Assembly: GCF_001911425.1 (NCBI RefSeq)
Contig: NZ_MPPL01000001.1
Location: 4,925,947-4,971,490 of the forward strand
DNA: 45,544 bases
Reading direction: 5' to 3'
Origin: Mucilaginibacter polytrichastri
Lineage (GTDB): Bacteria; Bacteroidota; Bacteroidia; Sphingobacteriales; Sphingobacteriaceae
This document shows positions 22,465 through 30,588 of this stretch, piece after piece. The first letter of the stretch is position 1, and the number at the start of each line of letters is the position of its first letter. Made by a program: the position numbers and the translations under genes. The notes under the pieces were generated by a model that was not told the origin of the DNA, did not search any database, and saw only the letters and a program-made list of their open reading frames with translations.

Positions 22465-23742
22465 CTAAACCAGGTTCTTCTTTTTTAATCCAATGTATGC
22501 CACCAACTGTATCAGCATGGTAATGCCCAGCAAAGGTAGCAGATTTGGGATTACATCTTTCAGTTTTCCGCCGTCTAAAAACAAGCGGTAATAAGCCTCT
22601 ATGCTCCAGTGCAACGGCGAAATTACAGCCGCCGTTTTAAAACCATCCGGCATGGCAAAGCTAGGTACCAATAGCCCGCCTATAGCTGCCAGTATCACAA
22701 TAGATACCGCGCCGAAACCGTTAGCCTGCTCTTGCGTGTGCGCGTAAACACCCATACAAATGGCATAGCTAACCGCACACCAACCGCAAATTAAAGTTAC
22801 TACAAGCAAAGCCAGATAGTCACTCGGCAAATTTAAGGCAGGTAATCCTATTAATGGAAACAGCCAGATCCCCATTGAAAATATAACTGCGGCCTGCAGC
22901 AAAGTAACGCCGAGGTATGTAATTTGTTTAGAGATTAGCGCCACCATAAAATCGGTAGGCAGGGTTTTAAGTCGGATAAAACTGCCGCTCAGTTTTTCTC
23001 TCACTACACTACCGCCAAGCGAGATGATGATAAAGAACATGGCAAATATGGTCCACGCAGGCACATTGTGTTGCGAGGCATTAGGCATAATAGTACCGCC
23101 GCTGATAGATACCGGTACCTCGTTAATTGTAGTCTGATTATTCAGCAAATCTTTCTCCAAAGCTTCTGGTAAGGGCTTTTCGTTAATAGCGAAGTAGAGT
23201 TGACGCAAGGTTTCGCGGCTTTCTACAATTTGCAGCGCGCTGCGTAAAGCGCCGTTGATAGAGAAGCGATACGATTGCTGTAGTACCGGCTGGAAATACA
23301 TCGTCAGCGGATTTACCGAGATTTTTTTATTTACAGTATCACCATTTAAGCCGAAACTATTGAGTGCTTTTCCCGATACATTTTTAGCTTTAGCAGTGAT
23401 TTTCTGTGTATAGTCGGCAGGAATTACAATAGCCAGCAAAGCGTCTTTTCCGCGCATGCGTTGTTTAATAGCTTCTTCAGTTTCGCTTTTAGGAATGTTG
23501 GCAATTTTAAACATCCCGATCTTATCTATGGATTCGATCAGCTGCGTGCTTAGCTTGCCGGTATCGCGGTTGCACACCATCATTGCAATGCGGTTTTTGT
23601 TTACCAGTTGGAAGGTACTGTTCTGGATACTCGTAACAATGACTACCAATATAATTGGCATCACAAACATCAGCGCAATCCCTACCTTATCGCGAAGCAA
23701 GATCCTGATGTCTTTAATAATGGTTGCTTTTAATTTATACAT
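22465..23742 (-). CDS. ABC transporter permease (ABC-2 type)
   Basis: The 425-residue integral membrane protein has one N-terminal membrane segment (KVGIALMFVMPIILVVIVTSI), a large extracytoplasmic domain of about 190 residues, then five C-terminal membrane segments from WTIFAMFFIIISLGGSVV onward. This is the ABC-2/YhgE-like exporter topology. It abuts the ATPase gene (shared base at 23742). Placement in the pigment operon suggests export of the flexirubin or a lipid precursor to the outer membrane (inference). Confidence 0.9.
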   Translation of the reverse strand: MYKLKATIIKDIRILLRDKVGIALMFVMPIILVVIVTSIQNSTFQLVNKNRIAMMVCNRDTGKLSTQLIESIDKIGMFKIANIPKSETEEAIKQRMRGKDALLAIVIPADYTQKITAKAKNVSGKALNSFGLNGDTVNKKISVNPLTMYFQPVLQQSYRFSINGALRSALQIVESRETLRQLYFAINEKPLPEALEKDLLNNQTTINEVPVSISGGTIMPNASQHNVPAWTIFAMFFIIISLGGSVVREKLSGSFIRLKTLPTDFMVALISKQITYLGVTLLQAAVIFSMGIWLFPLIGLPALNLPSDYLALLVVTLICGWCAVSYAICMGVYAHTQEQANGFGAVSIVILAAIGGLLVPSFAMPDGFKTAAVISPLHWSIEAYYRLFLDGGKLKDVIPNLLPLLGITMLIQLVAYIGLKKKNLV

Positions 23743-24500
23743 CAGTCGCGGTATTGTTTGCCGGTTAAATTTAAAAACAAGCCTTCTAATGTAGGCTGCC
23801 CGTATTTTTCCATCAGGCTCTCCAGTTGGCCCTGGGCAATAATTTGGCCGTCGTCTATCAGGGCCACTTCATTACATAAATCTTCCGCTTCGCCTAACTG
23901 GTGCGAGGTATAAACCAGTGTGGTACCAGCATTGTTTATCTTTCGTAAATAATCTATAATAGCATGTCGGGTTTGCACGTCCACCCCTACTGTCGGTTCA
24001 TCCAAAATCAAAATAGCCGGGTTATGGATCACCCCTATTGCCAGGTTTACGCGACGTTTCATCCCGCCCGAAAATTTCTCTACGGGTTGGTTACGCACAT
24101 CCTGCAAACCCAAAACTTCCAGTAATTCGGTAGTGCGTTGGTTGGTTTGCTTTTTGCTGAGCCCTGCCCATGCGCCAAAAAATTCGAGGTTCTCTGCCGG
24201 GCTCAGTTCCTGGTAAAAAGAAAAATCCTGCGGCACAAAGCCGAACAGCTTATTAACTTCTTTATCTTTTTTAATCCCAATAGGCTGTCCAAGTAACTTA
24301 ATACTGCCGCTTTGTGCCGAGATCAAGCCGGTCATCAAACTCATCAGCGTGGTTTTACCAGCACCATTGGGGCCAAATAAGCCGAAGCGTTCTCCTTTCG
24401 GGACCTGCAAATTCAGCCCGGCAAAATGCACCCCGGTGTTTTCAGTATAACTAAAAGCCAGGTTATTTATCTCTACCGCTAAATTTGCCATTGCTACCAT
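23742..24500 (-). CDS. ABC transporter ATP-binding protein
   Basis: This is the ATPase subunit of the ABC-2 exporter. Walker A GPNGAGKTT is at residues 43-51. The signature FSGGMKRRVNLAIG, Walker B ILILDEPTVGVD and the H-loop TSHQLGEAEDL all follow in order. 252 residues. ATG 24500 overlaps the upstream stop by 7 bases; ATG 24491 is an alternative just after it. It works with the permease encoded directly downstream. Confidence 0.93.
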   Translation of the reverse strand: MVAMANLAVEINNLAFSYTENTGVHFAGLNLQVPKGERFGLFGPNGAGKTTLMSLMTGLISAQSGSIKLLGQPIGIKKDKEVNKLFGFVPQDFSFYQELSPAENLEFFGAWAGLSKKQTNQRTTELLEVLGLQDVRNQPVEKFSGGMKRRVNLAIGVIHNPAILILDEPTVGVDVQTRHAIIDYLRKINNAGTTLVYTSHQLGEAEDLCNEVALIDDGQIIAQGQLESLMEKYGQPTLEGLFLNLTGKQYRD

Positions 24501-25504
24501 TTTATATTTTTGAGGCCCGTAAAGGCCTTACGTTCAATTTCGGCAATCTCTATCAAGTAATCGCCCATCTGGTTAAAATCGGCCTGCGAACCAAGCCGTC
24601 CTTTATATATCCCTGCAGCTAATACGGCTGCCGTACGCCAAAGGTCGCCTGCCTCGGTAAATTTTTCTGAACCGGCCAGCAGATCTTCATTCGGCAAAAA
24701 CCCATGTGCTTCCTGCAAAAAGGCTCCATACATGTAACGGAAACCGCCACCACCAGTGCCGATTTCCTCTTGCATCCGCACCAGCTGAGCTAAATACAAG
24801 CCTGATTTTTCCAGACCTAAACTGTCGCGCCAGTTTTTAATGCGGCCTCCTGTAAACTTAATGCCATTTACACCAGCAAACCAGCCGGGGATATTCAGCA
24901 TATTGCTTACGTTTAGTTTGATGCCGTTTTTTATTGCCTTGCGGATAGTATCATCCGTAACCTCAACACCACTGGCCGGGTAATAGATCTGCCCTTTAGG
25001 AGCTAGTGCTCCCTTGGCAAAACGTACCCGCTCCAACTCGTAGGTGGTAAGCGTGGTCGGTAATTCCATGATGGGGTCGCTAATGAGGTAGTTATCATCT
25101 TCTTTACCAAAAACAATTAAGTTATGAGCATTAAAGTGAAACCGGTACTCGCGCGGGAAATACGACAGGTAGTAAACACCAACCTGGCAACCTACCGGGC
25201 TACCGGCAGCTAAAGCATCCTGTAAATATTTCTCAGCTTCGGCTTTCGAGCTGAATTTTTTGCGAACGATGGGAATCCCCAGCGCCTTACAAGTACGCTT
25301 AAATATCAACCCCGGAAACGTGCGGAACGCAATTGCCGGGCCATTGTTAACTTTTATTAATGGTATATAGGCAAAAAACAAACCCGCGCCCATGCCAAAG
25401 GCTAGTGGCTCGGTTATTTTTGCAGCACCAATATTTTGTAGTAAACTCGAAGTAACACCTGATTCGCAATGTGCAGACTGGCGGTGTACAAAATCAACTC
25501 TCAT
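24494..25504 (-). CDS. BtrH N-terminal domain protein, candidate acyltransferase
   Basis: The opening HRQSAHCESGVTSSLLQNIG (C13 of this start) matches the BtrH N-terminal domain. BtrH, from butirosin synthesis, moves an acyl group from an ACP to an amine through a papain-like cysteine protease fold. H-containing NAHNLIVFGKEDDNYLISDPI likely supplies the catalytic histidine and acid. The C-terminal part (IRKAIKNGIKLNVSNMLNIPGWFAG onward) is helical. Such genes recur in flexirubin clusters. An ACP-dependent ester transfer joining polyene and dialkylresorcinol would fit this chemistry (inference). ATG 25504 was chosen; ATG 25510 is possible. It overlaps the preceding gene. Confidence 0.82.
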   Translation of the reverse strand: MRVDFVHRQSAHCESGVTSSLLQNIGAAKITEPLAFGMGAGLFFAYIPLIKVNNGPAIAFRTFPGLIFKRTCKALGIPIVRKKFSSKAEAEKYLQDALAAGSPVGCQVGVYYLSYFPREYRFHFNAHNLIVFGKEDDNYLISDPIMELPTTLTTYELERVRFAKGALAPKGQIYYPASGVEVTDDTIRKAIKNGIKLNVSNMLNIPGWFAGVNGIKFTGGRIKNWRDSLGLEKSGLYLAQLVRMQEEIGTGGGGFRYMYGAFLQEAHGFLPNEDLLAGSEKFTEAGDLWRTAAVLAAGIYKGRLGSQADFNQMGDYLIEIAEIERKAFTGLKNIKW

Positions 25505-25901
25505 GCACATTCATGCTTTTAAGGTCAGCAACCTTAATATTAAACGCCTCTGCGTATTTTTGTAATTTTTTGTCAGATAAACTATCGAACACTTCCGGCT
25601 TTAAATGACGTTTAATTTGCCATTGCCAAAAGCCTGTATAATCTGCCAGTATGGAGGCATCCATTAAGCGGTACTCCATAAAAAACAAGAGAGGGCTTGC
25701 TTCTTTATTTAACACTTTTTGTTTGGCTGTGGCTACGCGCTGGTCAATATCCTGCCAGGCTAAATCGAGGGCCTGAGCTTTTACCTCCCAGCCGCTACTT
25801 AGTTGGGTGGTGTATTTGCCGTCACTATCGGTGGCATAGCAAACCTCGCGGGTAATTTTACCCAGCGAACCCAAATCCTGCGGAACATCTTCCTTTTTCA
25901 T
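25494..25901 (-). CDS. Conserved unknown protein of the flexirubin operon
   Basis: This 135-residue soluble protein has no signal peptide, membrane segment or motif that I can name. It is rich in charged and aromatic residues (GFWQWQIKRHLKPEVF) and looks mostly helical from residue 45 on. It lies 23 bases after darB and overlaps the BtrH-like gene by about 11 bases. Tight packing suggests an accessory role with the BtrH-like protein or DarB; the function is unknown. Confidence 0.8.
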   Translation of the reverse strand: MKKEDVPQDLGSLGKITREVCYATDSDGKYTTQLSSGWEVKAQALDLAWQDIDQRVATAKQKVLNKEASPLLFFMEYRLMDASILADYTGFWQWQIKRHLKPEVFDSLSDKKLQKYAEAFNIKVADLKSMNVHES

Positions 25902-25924
25902 GCAACAACCCCTTTCAATCTTGC

Positions 25925-27070
25925 TTACACCACGGTAAGCATCGCATACATATACGAAAAGCGCGAGCTTTCCGGAACCAGCAATAAAAGCTTTTCGCCT
26001 TTTTTCAGCTTGCCGGTGTTAAACATTTCATTAATCATGAGGTAAACCGATGCTGCGCCCACGTTGCCTACGGTGTACAGGTTAATAAACCATTTTTCGT
26101 AAGGGATACCCCCACCGTAAATCTGGATGAGGTCGTAAATTTTACTCTTAAAAAAGTCGCTCGAAATGTGCGGCAAAAAGTGATCGATATCATCAACCGT
26201 TAAACCGCGCTTTTCAAAAATCTCTTTTATTTTTTGCCCGCCAAGCGGTACAATATTATCGCTCAGTAAACCAATATCTTGTTTTACGCTGAAGATCGAT
26301 TTATTCATCACCTCTTCGGGCGTAAAATCCATGAACCCTTTCAATGTGCCATCGGTTTCCTTTTCGGCGCCCATGTACATACAGGTTTCCATTTCGTTGG
26401 CGTATGATACCCCCTCTATCCAGTCCACACGCATACTCAGGCCTTCTGCATTGGGCGTATCGCTCATTAAAAACGCAGAAGCTCCATCTGATAGCATCCA
26501 GCGTAAAAAGTCCTTCTGGAAAGCGATATACGGGTTCTCATTCAGTTCTTTTATCTTTTGCACCTCTTCTTCAAACACGTCAGAAACCAGCAGGCCAGAA
26601 AAACGCTCGGACCCTGTAGCTATGGCATTTTTTACCTCGCCTGCCTTAATAGCCAGGTAAGCGTATTTTAAAGCATGCATCCCCGCGCAGCAAACGCCAG
26701 ATGGCGATACCACCTCTATCGGGCCAATTTCCGGCAACCAGCCATGCGTCATTACACCGTGGCTAGGCATCATTTGGTCGGGCGATGAAGTTCCGCAGGC
26801 CAGCAATTCTATTTCCTTTAATTTTTCGGGATCTTTCTTAAATAATTCTTTAACAGCAAGGGCCGTCATTTGCGCATTAGTATGGGTTGATTTGCCCCCC
26901 TTTGCCAGCGCATAGTAACGATTAACAATGCCGTTATTACGCAGTACTATTTTTTTTGATTTGGATGGTTTATTATCTATATAACCCAAATAAGCCTCCA
27001 TATCGTCATTAGCGACAGGCTCGTTCGGAAAAAACGCAGCAGTAGAATTAATATACACCTGATTAGACAT
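25925..27070 (-). CDS. darB: DarB, KAS III-like dialkylresorcinol condensing enzyme
   Basis: This is a thiolase-fold synthase of the FabH/KAS III class, 381 residues. The nucleophile is C128 (or C127) in SPSGVCCAGMHALKYA. The histidine is in FLPHISSDFF and the asparagine in YTVGNVGAAS. In known dialkylresorcinol pathways DarB joins two acyl thioesters into a cyclohexanedione, which DarA aromatises. The gene follows darA by 5 bases, as expected for a dar operon. The assignment rests on fold, neighbours and resemblance to flavobacterial DarB. Confidence 0.9.
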   Translation of the reverse strand: MSNQVYINSTAAFFPNEPVANDDMEAYLGYIDNKPSKSKKIVLRNNGIVNRYYALAKGGKSTHTNAQMTALAVKELFKKDPEKLKEIELLACGTSSPDQMMPSHGVMTHGWLPEIGPIEVVSPSGVCCAGMHALKYAYLAIKAGEVKNAIATGSERFSGLLVSDVFEEEVQKIKELNENPYIAFQKDFLRWMLSDGASAFLMSDTPNAEGLSMRVDWIEGVSYANEMETCMYMGAEKETDGTLKGFMDFTPEEVMNKSIFSVKQDIGLLSDNIVPLGGQKIKEIFEKRGLTVDDIDHFLPHISSDFFKSKIYDLIQIYGGGIPYEKWFINLYTVGNVGAASVYLMINEMFNTGKLKKGEKLLLLVPESSRFSYMYAMLTVV

Positions 27071-27075
27071 CGGCT

Positions 27076-27975
27076 TTAATTTAGTAGTAAGTAGTGTTGT
27101 TTCTTGATTCGTATTCGTTTACCCGTAAATGGTCTTAGTAAAATATTATCTAATATGAGCAATACCGGAGCGCCCAAAAACAGGGCGATAAACAGGTAAT
27201 ATTTAAAGGCGGTTGTCCACGGTAGTTGATTTTTACGCTTGATAATGATCTTAGCCCAAACAGCAAAAATGATCCTGGCCTTACCTTCTATCACCATTAG
27301 CGGATATTTAATCATCACAGCACCATCGTCAACCATTTTTTGCTGCATGCCTTGCCAGTTGCCACTATCCAGATGCTGTGTAACTGTTGCTCCATAAACC
27401 TTAGTGCGTTCAATATCATCATCGCTTACACCCGGCTTTGGAAATACATTTAAATAACGCTCTTTTTTGCCGCTTAGCATCCAGTAAAATATGGTTACAA
27501 AGCTAATGGGGTTCGCGTGCCTATCTACTAACGCCACATTGCCTACATGGTTTGCACCGGCATCCGCTAATAGTTTCTTTATTTTATCAAACGCATTGAG
27601 CCACATATTGCGGCCTGCGCTAATGGTTACCACCGGAGTATCTTTAATTATGGCTTTAAACTTCGGGTCCTGCAATAAAGTGCTTGATGGGATGCTGGGC
27701 GATAAAAACCAGGGCTGATAGGCCAACACTACAAGGTCGTACTTTTCTTCTTTTAAAGTGTAGGGCTGCAATGGCCTTGGGTTACCTAATACACAATCAG
27801 GCATTACGCTAAAAAATCGGCTGCCTGTCCAGGGGAAATCATAATTAGTTTCCGGATGAATCTGCACTTTTTCTACCGACGCGCCAGATGTCGCCATAGG
27901 TTCTGTAAATGAGTCGATGATCCCGGCCATTTGCCCCGATTGGGTATAGTATATTGCTAAAATCTTTTTACTCAT
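27076..27975 (-). CDS. darA: DarA, dialkylresorcinol aromatase-type protein
   Basis: The N-terminus KKILAIYYTQSGQMAGII is flavodoxin-like (phosphate-binding TQSGQ loop). Residues 1-180 look like a flavin/NAD(P)H reductase fold with LVVLAYQPWFLSPSIPSS and VVTISAGRNMW. A C-terminal hydrophobic hairpin (YYLFIALFLGAPVLLILDNILL, about 258-280) suggests membrane attachment. The 299-residue protein matches the DarA of Flavobacterium flexirubin clusters as I remember it; DarA oxidises the DarB product to the resorcinol. It sits between an exported-protein gene and darB, 12 and 5 bases away. Confidence 0.88.
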   Translation of the reverse strand: MSKKILAIYYTQSGQMAGIIDSFTEPMATSGASVEKVQIHPETNYDFPWTGSRFFSVMPDCVLGNPRPLQPYTLKEEKYDLVVLAYQPWFLSPSIPSSTLLQDPKFKAIIKDTPVVTISAGRNMWLNAFDKIKKLLADAGANHVGNVALVDRHANPISFVTIFYWMLSGKKERYLNVFPKPGVSDDDIERTKVYGATVTQHLDSGNWQGMQQKMVDDGAVMIKYPLMVIEGKARIIFAVWAKIIIKRKNQLPWTTAFKYYLFIALFLGAPVLLILDNILLRPFTGKRIRIKKQHYLLLN

Positions 27976-27987
27976 TACAGCACAAAA

Positions 27988-28476
27988 TTAAAAATCTTCG
28001 GGGTGCAAAACTTTTGAGGTTTTGCTATACTCCCTTATGGCATGCTGTACAACCGGCGGCAGGCTTTTAAAGTGTTCTTTAATGTATGCCTTATCGGCAT
28101 TAATATCGCTGCGGTACTTTACAATTTTAGGGGCATGCTCTTGTATACCGAGGCGCAGAAATCTAAATTCTGCATTACTGCTATCGGCCATAAAAGCAGT
28201 TTGAAACTTAATGCGCCCGCTTTTAAAATATTGTAGCTTATCTTTTGGCTTGCTTACCAGGCCTGCTTTGCGCATCAGCAAAACACCCTCATAAGCATCG
28301 CGATCTCCGGCAGGGGCACCGGCTATGGCATTTAATTCATCATTCACATCATCCAGTTTGCCCGAAGCCATTACCTGGTAAAATGCAGATTTCTCAAACT
28401 TTTGCCACAAACTTTCGGCTTTAACAAAACCGGTTAACGTTAGCAAAAACAATATAAAAACTATTCTTCCTTTCAT
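27988..28476 (-). CDS. Exported unknown protein, first gene of the dar operon
   Basis: A signal peptide is clear (MKGRIVFILFLLTLTGFVKA, cleavage after VKA). The mature part of about 142 residues is helical, without cysteines or motifs that I can name; FEKSAFYQVMASGKLDDVNDEL and FRFLRLGIQEHAPK may form repeat-like helices. It starts the operon 12 bases before darA, behind a good promoter. It is probably a periplasmic helper in pigment transport or localisation (inference). Confidence 0.8.
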   Translation of the reverse strand: MKGRIVFILFLLTLTGFVKAESLWQKFEKSAFYQVMASGKLDDVNDELNAIAGAPAGDRDAYEGVLLMRKAGLVSKPKDKLQYFKSGRIKFQTAFMADSSNAEFRFLRLGIQEHAPKIVKYRSDINADKAYIKEHFKSLPPVVQHAIREYSKTSKVLHPEDF

Positions 28477-28497
28477 AAAATTAGCTCAAGATCGTAC

Positions 28498-28528
28498 CAA
28501 ACATAATAAAATATAAACGACCGAACAA
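28498..28528 (-). promoter_or_regulatory. Predicted promoter of the dar operon
   Basis: On the minus strand a TTG -33 box (28526-28528) and a perfect -7 box TATGTTTG (28498-28505) are separated by 20 bases, within the 17-23 typical of Bacteroidota. The 5' untranslated leader would be about 15 bases. Confidence 0.5.
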
Positions 28529-28587
28529 CCACTTGTTAAACGCTGTAAGGCCGCATTATTAGTATGACAATTTTAATATTGTTTGGT

Positions 28588-29343
28588 TTAAACCAACTTC
28601 ACCAGCTTCTCGCCATCCAAAATTGGGATAGCTGTGGTTATATCCACATTCAGGCAAAAGGCAATATCTTTTTCGATGCCCAGTTTACGCATCCGCTCGC
28701 CGTGCGAAGTTTTGCTGAGGTAGGCTGGGATATCGCCCTTGGCTAACTGGTACAGGTCATAAGCTGCAATGGCAGGGTCATCTAGTGTGTATTGACCAGA
28801 TGCCTTGAGCTGGTCTATTACCGCACCCGCAAAAGCAGTATCTTCCAGGTTAAAATTGTTCTTCCAGCCGGCACAAACCAGCAGGATATTCTCATTCTGA
28901 ACCTTCAGCCAGTTACTTAAAGCAGTAAGATTTAAAAACGATCCAATCACTACTTTTTTCGCTTTTCGTGATAAATGCAAGGCCTGTGTGCCGTTTGTGG
29001 TAGTTAATACTACTGTTTTCCCCGACACCTTTTCGGCGGTATAAGAAAATGGCGAATTACCAAAATCGAACCCATCCACCACGCTTCCATCGCGTTCGGC
29101 AGCCAGTAAATAGCCGGTTCCTTTTTCGCGGTAAGCCACACATTCTTCAACCTGAGCAACCGGGATTATCGCCTCGGCGCCATTTTCTATACCATAGCAA
29201 ATTGATGATGTGGCACGAAAAATATCGATGATAACTACGATGTAATTTTCGACGTTGTAAAGGGATAGTAACGCCGGGGTAAGGCAAACTTCTAAGGATG
29301 GTGATTTCGAATTTTCCAATGCTGGTATATTTTCTATAAACAC
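28588..29343 (-). CDS. comB: 2-phosphosulfolactate phosphatase (ComB family)
   Basis: ComB-family Mg-dependent phosphatase, known from the coenzyme M pathway where it turns 2-phosphosulfolactate into sulfolactate. Motifs: IDIFRATSSICYG at residues 39-51, LAAERDGSVVDGFDFGNSP, and TTTNGTQAL. Length 251, normal. The only in-frame start before the conserved LEVCLTPALL is GTG 29343, which lies 3 bases from a dispersed repeat; the leader may have been replaced by that insertion. The role in Bacteroidota, which make no coenzyme M, is unclear. Confidence 0.9.
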   Translation of the reverse strand: MFIENIPALENSKSPSLEVCLTPALLSLYNVENYIVVIIDIFRATSSICYGIENGAEAIIPVAQVEECVAYREKGTGYLLAAERDGSVVDGFDFGNSPFSYTAEKVSGKTVVLTTTNGTQALHLSRKAKKVVIGSFLNLTALSNWLKVQNENILLVCAGWKNNFNLEDTAFAGAVIDQLKASGQYTLDDPAIAAYDLYQLAKGDIPAYLSKTSHGERMRKLGIEKDIAFCLNVDITTAIPILDGEKLVKLV

Positions 29344-29346
29344 GTG

Positions 29347-29425
29347 ATTGCGAGGTACAAAGCAATCGCAAACTTTACAGAACGGCTCTGTATATCGGCG
29401 ATTGCTTTGTACCTTGCAATGACGG
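29347..29425. repeat. Dispersed inverted-repeat element, copy B
   Basis: Arms 29347-29368 and 29399-29420 pair over 22 bases with one mismatch. The inner words (CAAACTTTACAGAACGGCTCTGTATATCGG) match copy A at 10311-10386 closely. It occupies most of the gap between gcvT and comB and ends 3 bases from the comB start codon. Confidence 0.88.
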
Positions 29426-29474
29426 TAAAGGTTAAGATTTTAGTATTGATTCCTGATTCTCGACGCTTAATTCT

Positions 29475-30551
29475 TTATTTAAAAGGTGGTTTCACAACCT
29501 CAGCTTTCACTTTGTTATCGCGAATCTTGATATAGATCTCGGAACCTTCTTTGGCGAACGCATTGTTAACATAACCCATGCCTATGGCAATTTGTAACGA
29601 TGGCGATTGTGTACCCGAAGTTACTTTGCCAATCACGTTGCCTTCTTCATCAACAATCTCATAATCGTGGCGAGGAATACCACGCTCTATCATTTTAAAG
29701 CCGACCAGCTTTTTGGCTACACCTGCAGTTTTTTGCGCTTGTAATGCGGCAGAGTTGGTAAACTCCTTATTGAACTTGGTTACCCAGCCCAAACCTGCTT
29801 CTAAAGGCGAAGTAGTATCATCTATATCATTACCATACAGGCAAAAACCCATTTCTAAACGTAATGTATCACGGGCCCCTAAACCAATTGGCTTAATACC
29901 GAAAGGTTCACCGGCTTCAAATACAGCATTCCAGATATGCTCGGCATGTGCGTTATCGCAATAGATTTCAAAACCACCGGCACCGGTATAACCAGTTGCA
30001 GATACTACCACGTTATCAACGCCCGCAAATTTGCCTTTGTTGAAAGTGTAATATTCCATCGAACCTAAATCGATATCAGTTAGTGACTGCAGCGCGTCGG
30101 CAGCTTTGGGGCCTTGTATAGCTAACAGGGAAGTACGGTCTGAGATATCTTTCATATCCACACCATTGGTGTTGAACTTAGAGATCCAGTTCCAGTCTTT
30201 TTCGATGTTGGATGCATTAACAACCAGCATGTAGGTTTTATCGTCCATACGGTAAACCAGCAGATCATCTACAATACCGCCATCTTCGTTGGGCAGGCAA
30301 GAGTATTGCACTTTACCATCATACAGTTTAGAGGCATCGTTACTGGTAACACGCTGGATGAGATCCAGGGCATTTTCTCCCTTAAGAATAAACTCGCCCA
30401 TGTGGCTTACATCAAACACACCAACCGCCTTGCGTACGGTATCGTGCTCGGCGTTAATACCGTTATACTGCACAGGCATGTTATAACCTGCAAATGGCAC
30501 CATTTTAGCGCCTAAACTACTATGTATATGGGATAAAGCTGTATTCTTCAT
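29475..30551 (-). CDS. gcvT: Glycine cleavage system aminomethyltransferase (T protein)
   Basis: This tetrahydrofolate-dependent T protein of the glycine cleavage system transfers the aminomethyl group to THF and releases ammonia. It opens with HSSLGAKMVPFAGYNMPVQY and VFDVSHMGEF. GVDNVVVSATGYTGAGGFEIYCDN and RDTLRLEMGFCLYGNDIDDTTSPLEAGLGW are family signatures. 358 residues, complete. P and H protein genes are not adjacent. A perfect -7 box lies 19-26 bases upstream. Confidence 0.97.
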   Translation of the reverse strand: MKNTALSHIHSSLGAKMVPFAGYNMPVQYNGINAEHDTVRKAVGVFDVSHMGEFILKGENALDLIQRVTSNDASKLYDGKVQYSCLPNEDGGIVDDLLVYRMDDKTYMLVVNASNIEKDWNWISKFNTNGVDMKDISDRTSLLAIQGPKAADALQSLTDIDLGSMEYYTFNKGKFAGVDNVVVSATGYTGAGGFEIYCDNAHAEHIWNAVFEAGEPFGIKPIGLGARDTLRLEMGFCLYGNDIDDTTSPLEAGLGWVTKFNKEFTNSAALQAQKTAGVAKKLVGFKMIERGIPRHDYEIVDEEGNVIGKVTSGTQSPSLQIAIGMGYVNNAFAKEGSEIYIKIRDNKVKAEVVKPPFK

Positions 30552-30569
30552 GCGTTATTTTATGAAACG

Positions 30570-30577
30570 CAAAAGTA
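30570..30577 (-). promoter_or_regulatory. Putative -7 element of gcvT (TACTTTTG)
   Basis: TACTTTTG on the minus strand matches TAnnTTTG exactly, 19 bases before the start codon. No clear TTG -33 box is found at the right distance. Confidence 0.35.
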
Positions 30578-30588
30578 ACATTATTACG

